Source: Streptomyces sp. OR43
GTDB lineage: Bacteria; Actinomycetota; Actinomycetes; Streptomycetales; Streptomycetaceae
Direction of reading: 5' to 3'
Length of the DNA stretch: 34,129 nucleotides
Assembly (NCBI RefSeq): GCF_008042275.1
Contig: NZ_RDBK01000043.1
Span: 2,433,925-2,468,053, forward strand
In this document: one piece after another, positions 30,246-34,129 of the stretch
Numbering within the stretch: position 1 is the stretch's first letter
Layout: every line of letters begins with the position of its first letter
Position numbers and translations under genes: made by a program
The notes under the pieces: model-generated
Databases searched by the model: none
Seen by the model: the letters and a program-made list of their open reading frames with translations, nothing else
Told to the model about the DNA's origin: nothing

Positions 30246-30806
30246 CTACGAGACGACGTGGACCTTCACACCGACCGTCGCGAACGTCCACACCGCGTCG
30301 CCGTCCGCACGGGACATCCGGACGCCACCCGCCTTCAGCGTCGGGTCCGGGCTCTCCATCGAGCCGTCCTGCGCGGCGCTGAAGCCGATGGCCACGTCGT
30401 TGTTCGTCGCGAACCGGACCACGTGCTCGATCGGCACCCCGTCGGAGCCGGTGACACGGCCGGAGCGCGAGGTCACCCGGTAGACGCCGGGCCTGGCCTG
30501 CACCGCGCTCGGCATCACCTTGAAGGTCCGGGTCGCCTTGTTCTTCGCGCTCACCAGCCACACCCGGCGGTCGCCCAGCGCGTACACCACGCGCATGCCC
30601 GTGCCGGACGCGGCGGGAAGAGCGAGAGGGTCCTTCTTCGGCTTCGGCGTGGCCTTGCCGGCCGTGGCCGGTGCGCTGCTGGACGCCTTCGGCTTGGCGC
30701 CCAGGTTGTCGGGGACGTTCGCCGATGCCTGGTAGGCCAGGAAGCCGACCGCGGCGACGGCCGCCGCGGTGAGCGCGGCCACGATTCCCGAGCTGCCCCT
30801 AGCCAC
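30246..30806 (-). CDS. Membrane-anchored L,D-transpeptidase-like protein lacking catalytic residues
   Basis: A 186-residue protein with an N-terminal hydrophobic anchor (about 8-28), an Ala/Lys/Pro linker (about 35-62) and a domain resembling the YkuD L,D-transpeptidase fold: MRVVYALGDRRVWLVSAKNK, ATRTFKVMPS, PGVYRVTSRS, then the end pattern GGVRMSRADGDAVW...VGVKVHVV. In active enzymes the stretch before R-M is Ser-His-Gly-Cys; here it is Lys-Ala-Gly-Gly (158-161), so the His and the nucleophilic Cys are gone, and the earlier His-Gly motif is also absent. It would be a pseudoenzyme, perhaps binding cell wall. The GTG at 30806 has AAGAGG 6 nt upstream. It converges with the 57-residue gene. 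Confidence 0.75.
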   Translation of the reverse strand: MARGSSGIVAALTAAAVAAVGFLAYQASANVPDNLGAKPKASSSAPATAGKATPKPKKDPLALPAASGTGMRVVYALGDRRVWLVSAKNKATRTFKVMPSAVQARPGVYRVTSRSGRVTGSDGVPIEHVVRFATNNDVAIGFSAAQDGSMESPDPTLKAGGVRMSRADGDAVWTFATVGVKVHVVS

Positions 30807-30821
30807 CGTGCGCCTCTTTCG

Positions 30822-30852
30822 CCGTCGTATGTCGTGGACCGTCGTATGTCGT
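30822..30852. repeat. 14-bp direct repeat in the LDT-like / tsaB intergenic region
   Basis: CCGTCGTATGTCGT occurs at 30822-30835 and at 30839-30852, a period of 17 bp. It lies 16-46 bp upstream of the start codon of the minus-strand LDT-like gene, in its likely promoter area, and could be a regulator-binding site. Confidence 0.6.
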
Positions 30853-30955
30853 ACAAGCGTTTACACGTACTCCGCGTATACCCGGTGACGGTAGCACCGG
30901 AGCACTCCCGCACCGGGACGCCGTACGGGGCGCCGTATCGCCCGCGGCGGAGCCG

Positions 30956-30967
30956 TAGGCTGTTTGC
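30956..30967 (+). promoter_or_regulatory. -10 element of a leaderless tsaB transcript
   Basis: TAGGCT (30956-30961) fits the TANNNT pattern of Streptomyces -10 elements and ends 6 nt before the GTG at 30968. No Shine-Dalgarno sequence precedes the start. The -35 is not clear. Confidence 0.5.
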
Positions 30968-31630
30968 GTGCTCTTGCTCGCTATGGATACCGCCACCCCC
31001 GCCGTCACCGTCGCCCTGCACGACGGAACCCGCGTCGTCGCCGAGTCCGCTCAGGTCGACGCCCGAAGGCACGGGGAGCTGCTGCTGCCCGCCGTCGACC
31101 GGGTCCTCGCCGAGGCAGGCGTGAAACTCGACGCCGTGACGGACCTGGTCGTGGGCGTCGGACCCGGCCCGTACACCGGACTGCGGGTCGGCCTGGTGAC
31201 GGCCGCGACCTTCGGCTCGGCGCTGTCCGTACCCGTGCACGGGATCTGCACCCTGGACGCCCTCGCGTACGCCGCGGGGCAGGCCGGGGTCGGGGGACCG
31301 TTCGCCGTCGCGACGGACGCCCGGCGCAAGGAGGTCTACTGGGCGCGGTACGAGGACGCCCTCACCCGGACCGGTGAACCCGCCGTCGACCGGCCGGCCG
31401 ACATCGCGGAGCGGCTCGCGGGCCTGCCGGTCGCCGGGGCGGGCGCGGTGCTCTACCCGGACGCGTTCCCGGACGCGCGCGGCCCCGAGCACCTCGCCGC
31501 CGGCGCGATGGCGTCCCTCGCCGTCGAGCGCCTCGCCGCGGGGGACGCGCTCCTGCCGCCGCAGCCGCTCTACCTGCGCAGGCCCGACGCGCAGGTCCCG
31601 AAGAACTACAAGGTGGTCACCCCCAAGTGA
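30968..31630 (+). CDS. tsaB: tRNA t6A biosynthesis protein TsaB
   Basis: A 220-residue actin-like-fold protein, the partner of TsaD and TsaE in t6A synthesis. The start LLLAMDTATPAVTVALHDG, then RRHGELLLPAVDRVL, LVVGVGPGPYTGLRVGLVTA and VHGICTLDALAYA are characteristic; the middle ATDARRKEVYWARYE is also conserved. It lacks the metal-binding His pair of TsaD, as expected. The GTG at 30968 is used. Its TGA overlaps the GTG of rimI in the string GTGA (31627-31630), so the two are translationally coupled. Confidence 0.96.
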   Translation: MLLLAMDTATPAVTVALHDGTRVVAESAQVDARRHGELLLPAVDRVLAEAGVKLDAVTDLVVGVGPGPYTGLRVGLVTAATFGSALSVPVHGICTLDALAYAAGQAGVGGPFAVATDARRKEVYWARYEDALTRTGEPAVDRPADIAERLAGLPVAGAGAVLYPDAFPDARGPEHLAAGAMASLAVERLAAGDALLPPQPLYLRRPDAQVPKNYKVVTPK

Positions 31631-32130
31631 CCGCCACGACCGCAGTGCTGCGCGAGATGCGCTGGTGGGACATCGACCCGGTGCTGGAGCTGGAGCACGA
31701 GCTGTTCCCGGACGACGCCTGGTCGGCCGGCATGTTCTGGTCCGAGCTGGCGCACGCCCGCGGAGCGGGAGCCACCCGCCGCTATGTCGTCGCCGAGGAC
31801 CCCGTCTCCGGCCGGATCGTCGGATACGCGGGCCTCGCGGCGGCCGGTGACCTCGCCGACGTACAGACGATCGGCGTCACCCGCGGCCACTGGGGCGGCG
31901 GGCTCGGCTCCGAGCTCCTGACCGACCTGCTGAAGCACGCCACGGCCTTCGAGTGCGCCGAGGTGCTGCTGGAGGTCCGCGTCGACAACACCCGGGCGCA
32001 GAAGCTGTACGAACGCTTCGGCTTCGAACCGATCGGCTTCCGCCGCGGCTACTACCAGCCGGGCAACATCGACGCACTCGTCATGCGCCTCCACGTACAA
32101 GAGCACGTACCAGAAAACGAGACTGACTGA
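31627..32130 (+). CDS. rimI: Ribosomal protein S18 alanine N-acetyltransferase RimI
   Basis: A 167-residue GNAT-family acetyltransferase. The GNAT core shows REMRWWDIDPVLELEHELFP, YVVAEDPVSGRIVGYAGL, VQTIGVTRGHWGGGLGSELL (acetyl-CoA loop) and LLEVRVDNTRAQKLYERFGF, then FRRGYYQPGNIDALVMRL. RimI acetylates the N-terminus of S18; the gene commonly sits between tsaB and tsaD in bacteria. The start GTG overlaps the tsaB stop by 4 nt and the stop TGA overlaps the tsaD ATG by 1 nt, so all three genes are tightly coupled. Confidence 0.93.
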   Translation: MTATTAVLREMRWWDIDPVLELEHELFPDDAWSAGMFWSELAHARGAGATRRYVVAEDPVSGRIVGYAGLAAAGDLADVQTIGVTRGHWGGGLGSELLTDLLKHATAFECAEVLLEVRVDNTRAQKLYERFGFEPIGFRRGYYQPGNIDALVMRLHVQEHVPENETD

Positions 32131-33239
32131 TGGCTGACGAACCGCTCGTACTCGGCATCGAGACCTCCTGCGACGAGACCGGCGTGGGCATCGTCCGCGG
32201 GACGACGCTGCTCGCCGACGCCGTCGCGTCCAGCGTCGACACGCACGCCCGCTTCGGCGGCGTCGTCCCCGAGATCGCCTCCCGCGCCCATCTGGAGGCG
32301 ATGGTCCCCACGATCGAGCGCGCCCTGAAGGAGGCCGGGGTCACCGGCCGCGACCTCGACGGCATCTCCGTCACCGCCGGGCCCGGACTCGCCGGTGCCC
32401 TGCTCGTCGGCGTCTCGGCGGCCAAGGCGTACGCGTACGCACTGAACAAGCCGCTGTACGGGGTGAACCACCTGGCCTCGCACATCTGCGTCGACCAGCT
32501 GGAGCACGGCCCGCTGCCCGAGCCCACGATGGCCCTGCTGGTCAGCGGCGGCCACTCCTCGCTGCTGCTCGCCCCCGACATCACCAACGACGTGCGGCCG
32601 CTCGGCGCGACCATCGACGACGCGGCGGGCGAGGCCTTCGACAAGATCGCCCGGGTGCTGCAGCTCGGCTTCCCCGGCGGCCCGGTCATCGACCGCCTCG
32701 CGAAGGAGGGCGACCCGAAGGCCATCGCGTTCCCGCGCGGTCTGAGCGGCTCGCGCGACCCCGCGTACGACTTCTCCTTCTCCGGTCTGAAGACCTCCGT
32801 CGCCCGCTGGATCGAGGCGAAGCGCGCCGCCGGCGAGGACGTGCCGGTACGGGACGTGGCGGCGTCCTTCCAGGAGGCCGTGGTGGACGTGCTCACCCGC
32901 AAGGCCGTCCGGGCCTGCAAGGACGAAGGCGTCGACCACCTGATGATCGGCGGCGGCGTCGCGGCCAACTCGCGGCTGCGGGCACTCGCCCAGGAGCGGT
33001 GCGAACGGGCCGGCATCCGGCTGCGCGTGCCCCGCCCCGGACTGTGCACCGACAACGGGGCCATGGTCGCCGCCCTGGGCGCGGAGATGGTGGCCCGCAA
33101 CCGGCCCGCCTCCGACCTGGAGCTCTCGGCCGACTCCTCGCTGCCGGTCACCGAGACCCACGTACCGGGCGCCGGGCACGGGCACAGCCACCCGCACGAC
33201 CATGTGCACGAGATCAGCAAGGACAACCTGTACTCATGA
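32130..33239 (+). CDS. tsaD: tRNA N6-threonylcarbamoyltransferase TsaD
   Basis: A 369-residue enzyme placing the threonylcarbamoyl group on A37. LGIETSCDETGVG opens the protein; VNHLASH supplies the metal ligands His114 and His118; LVSGGHSSL, DDAAGEAFDKIARVL, FSFSGLKTSV, GGGVAANSRLR and LCTDNGAMVAALG follow in order, the last with a further metal ligand Asp. The C-terminus carries an added tail (about 344-369) with nine residues in the run HGHSHPHDHVHEI region rich in His, then SKDNLYS. Start ATG 32130 overlaps the rimI stop. The next gene starts inside its stop codon. Confidence 0.96.
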   Translation: MADEPLVLGIETSCDETGVGIVRGTTLLADAVASSVDTHARFGGVVPEIASRAHLEAMVPTIERALKEAGVTGRDLDGISVTAGPGLAGALLVGVSAAKAYAYALNKPLYGVNHLASHICVDQLEHGPLPEPTMALLVSGGHSSLLLAPDITNDVRPLGATIDDAAGEAFDKIARVLQLGFPGGPVIDRLAKEGDPKAIAFPRGLSGSRDPAYDFSFSGLKTSVARWIEAKRAAGEDVPVRDVAASFQEAVVDVLTRKAVRACKDEGVDHLMIGGGVAANSRLRALAQERCERAGIRLRVPRPGLCTDNGAMVAALGAEMVARNRPASDLELSADSSLPVTETHVPGAGHGHSHPHDHVHEISKDNLYS

Positions 33240-33520
33240 GCGGGAACGGCACCACCGTCGCGCTGATGTGGGAGGCCCGGGCCACCGAGGGCAGGGGCGC
33301 GGAACTGCTGGAGTGGGCCCGCGCCCGCACCGGCGAGCTGGCGCGCCCCCCGCTGCGCAGCGAGCTGCTGCGCGCCCCGCAGGACCGCGTCCTGGTCATC
33401 ACCTGGTGGGAGGGCGCCTACGGTGACGACCTGCCGGAGCTGCCCGAGCCGGACGCGGCGGCCGTCACCCGGCCGGTGCACCGCTGGCGGTTCGAGTCCC
33501 TCGGACCGGCGGACCGCTGA
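33236..33520 (+). CDS. Small protein coupled to tsaD, possibly dimeric alpha/beta-barrel type
   Basis: A 94-residue soluble protein that I cannot name. VALMWEARATEGRGAELLEW, RSELLRAPQDRVLVITWWEG and the end VTRPVHRWRFES suggest the small dimeric alpha/beta-barrel fold of antibiotic-biosynthesis-monooxygenase-like proteins (weak inference). The ATG at 33236 overlaps the tsaD stop as ATGA (33236-33239), so it is translated by coupling; a weak AAGGA lies 12 nt upstream. It closes the tsaB-rimI-tsaD operon. A role near t6A synthesis cannot be shown. Confidence 0.8.
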   Translation: MSGNGTTVALMWEARATEGRGAELLEWARARTGELARPPLRSELLRAPQDRVLVITWWEGAYGDDLPELPEPDAAAVTRPVHRWRFESLGPADR

Positions 33521-33546
33521 GGGCCGCGGCCCGCCCGGTGGCCGAT

Positions 33547-33572
33547 CCGGAACTTTCTCAGAAGAATTCCGG
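33547..33572. other. Imperfect palindrome upstream of the DGPF gene
   Basis: CCGGAA (33547-33552) and TTCCGG (33567-33572) flank an inner TTCTCAGAA dyad. It lies just upstream of the proposed ECF promoter and may be a terminator for the tsaD operon or an operator. Confidence 0.45.
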
Positions 33573-33578
33573 GGGGAG

Positions 33579-33605
33579 TGTCGATCCGGCCGTCTCCCGT
33601 TCGAC
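33579..33605 (+). promoter_or_regulatory. ECF42-type promoter of the DGPF gene
   Basis: TGTCGA (33579-33584), a 17-bp spacer and CGAC (33602-33605). As I recall, ECF42 sigma factors of Streptomyces use a -35 TGTCGA and a -10 CGA/TC in front of DGPF-domain genes. The site lies 51 nt before the DGPF start, and a sigma gene of this type follows. Confidence 0.65.
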
Positions 33606-33655
33606 GCAGGGGTGAGAGGCGGGGAAGAGGTCCCCGTCCCGACCGAGGAGTCACC

Positions 33656-34018
33656 ATGCCGCGCTTCATGTCCCTCATCCGCATCGACGAGCAGGCCGCC
33701 GCCGGGTTCGAGCCCGACCCGGACTTCGAGAAGCGCATGGGCGCCCTGTTCGAGGAGATCAGCAAGGCGGGCGTGATGCTGGAGACGGCCGGCCTCAGCC
33801 CGACCGCCGAGGCCACCCGGGTCCACTGGTCCGGCGGAAAGCTCAGCTACACCGACGGGCCCTTCACCGAGACCAAGGAGGTCGTCGGCGGGTACGCCAT
33901 CCTCCAGTGCAAGGACAAGGAAGAGGCCCTGGAGTGGACCAGGCGGTTCCTCCAGTGCCACCCGGAGAGCTGGAGCGTCACCTCCGAGATCCGGGCCATC
34001 GACGAGGCGACCGGCTGA
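33656..34018 (+). CDS. DGPF-domain (YCII-related) protein
   Basis: A 120-residue protein of the YCII/DGPF family: RFMSLIRIDEQAAAGFEPD at the start, MGALFEEISKAGVMLETAGL, then the name-giving YTDGPFTETKEVVGGYAILQ at about 63-82 and a C-terminal CKDKEEALEWTRRFLQCHPE. These small proteins are widely found next to ECF sigma factors; their biochemical role is not established. The ATG at 33656 has GAGGAG (33645-33650) 5 nt upstream. It is followed after 47 nt by a sigma factor gene and preceded by an ECF42-like promoter, which together suggest an autoregulated two-gene unit. Confidence 0.93.
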   Translation: MPRFMSLIRIDEQAAAGFEPDPDFEKRMGALFEEISKAGVMLETAGLSPTAEATRVHWSGGKLSYTDGPFTETKEVVGGYAILQCKDKEEALEWTRRFLQCHPESWSVTSEIRAIDEATG

Positions 34019-34065
34019 CCGGCCGCGCTTGCCCGGGCCCCGGGCGGCTGCTCTGATGGGTGGCC

Positions 34066-34129
34066 GTGACGGCAGCGAGCGCGGTTGAGGCGGTATTCAG
34101 GATCGAGTCCGCGCGGATCATCGCCGGTG
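34066..34129 (+). CDS. ECF sigma factor (ECF42-like), N-terminal fragment cut by the window
   Basis: The last 64 bases hold 21 codons of an open frame from GTG 34066, reading TAASAVEAVFRIESARIIAG after the start. EAV-RIESARIIAG is the typical opening of the SigJ/ECF42-like sigma factors that have a C-terminal TPR-type extension and sit beside DGPF genes. The rest lies outside the window, so no conserved sigma region 2 or 4 can be checked. The ribosome site is weak (GGGTGG). The identification rests on this short stretch plus the neighbouring DGPF gene and its promoter. Confidence 0.7.
   Translation, partial: MTAASAVEAVFRIESARIIAG

Overview
The window is chromosomal DNA of a Streptomyces or a very close actinomycete. 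G+C is very high with strong third-position G/C bias, GTG starts are frequent, and the gene order infA-rpmJ-rpsM-rpsK-rpoA-rplQ-truA, rplM-rpsI-glmM, then glmS-acpS-nnr-alr-tsaE-tsaB-rimI-tsaD is the Streptomyces core arrangement. rpsD is missing from the alpha operon, as is usual in this lineage.

Region by region. 1-443: a non-coding leader with two tandem copies of a 122-bp GC-rich unit and a hairpin before infA. 444-3848: the end of the large ribosomal-protein/RNA polymerase operon (IF-1, L36, S13, S11, RpoA, L17), closed by a strong terminator. 3881-9192: truA, two uncharacterised membrane proteins on the minus strand, and an ABC-F ATPase. 9260-12069: rplM-rpsI with a promoter and a long leader, then glmM (phosphoglucosamine mutase) between terminators. 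12116-22341: a DUF389 membrane protein and coaA (pantothenate kinase), followed by a more accessory-looking block: an MFS exporter/TetR regulator pair with an operator array, a secreted protein, argG, a secreted endonuclease/exonuclease/phosphatase-family protein and an orphan ABC exporter. 22452-33520: glmS, acpS, nnr, a DUF488 gene, alr, an alpha/beta hydrolase, tsaE, a small iron-box gene, a degenerate L,D-transpeptidase-like protein, and tsaB-rimI-tsaD plus a coupled 94-residue protein. 33579-34129: a DGPF-domain (YCII-related) gene followed by the cut-off start of a sigma factor that looks like ECF42.

The core genes serve translation, transcription, tRNA modification (TruA; TsaB/D/E for t6A) and cell-wall precursor supply (GlmS and GlmM to UDP-GlcNAc, Alr to D-Ala), with CoaA and AcpS for CoA and acyl-carrier-protein metabolism. 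The points most worth a second look are: (1) a 57-residue gene under what looks like a DmdR/IdeR iron box overlapping its -10 region; (2) four GAAC-N3-GTTC operators at an exact 18-bp period between the TetR and MFS genes; (3) a membrane-anchored L,D-transpeptidase-like protein whose catalytic His and Cys are replaced; (4) an ECF42-type promoter, TGTCGA-N17-CGAC, in front of the DGPF gene; (5) seven genes with no Shine-Dalgarno sequence and a -10-like hexamer 6-8 nt before the start codon, suggesting leaderless mRNAs, most clearly argG. All calls come from reading the sequence; no database search was run.
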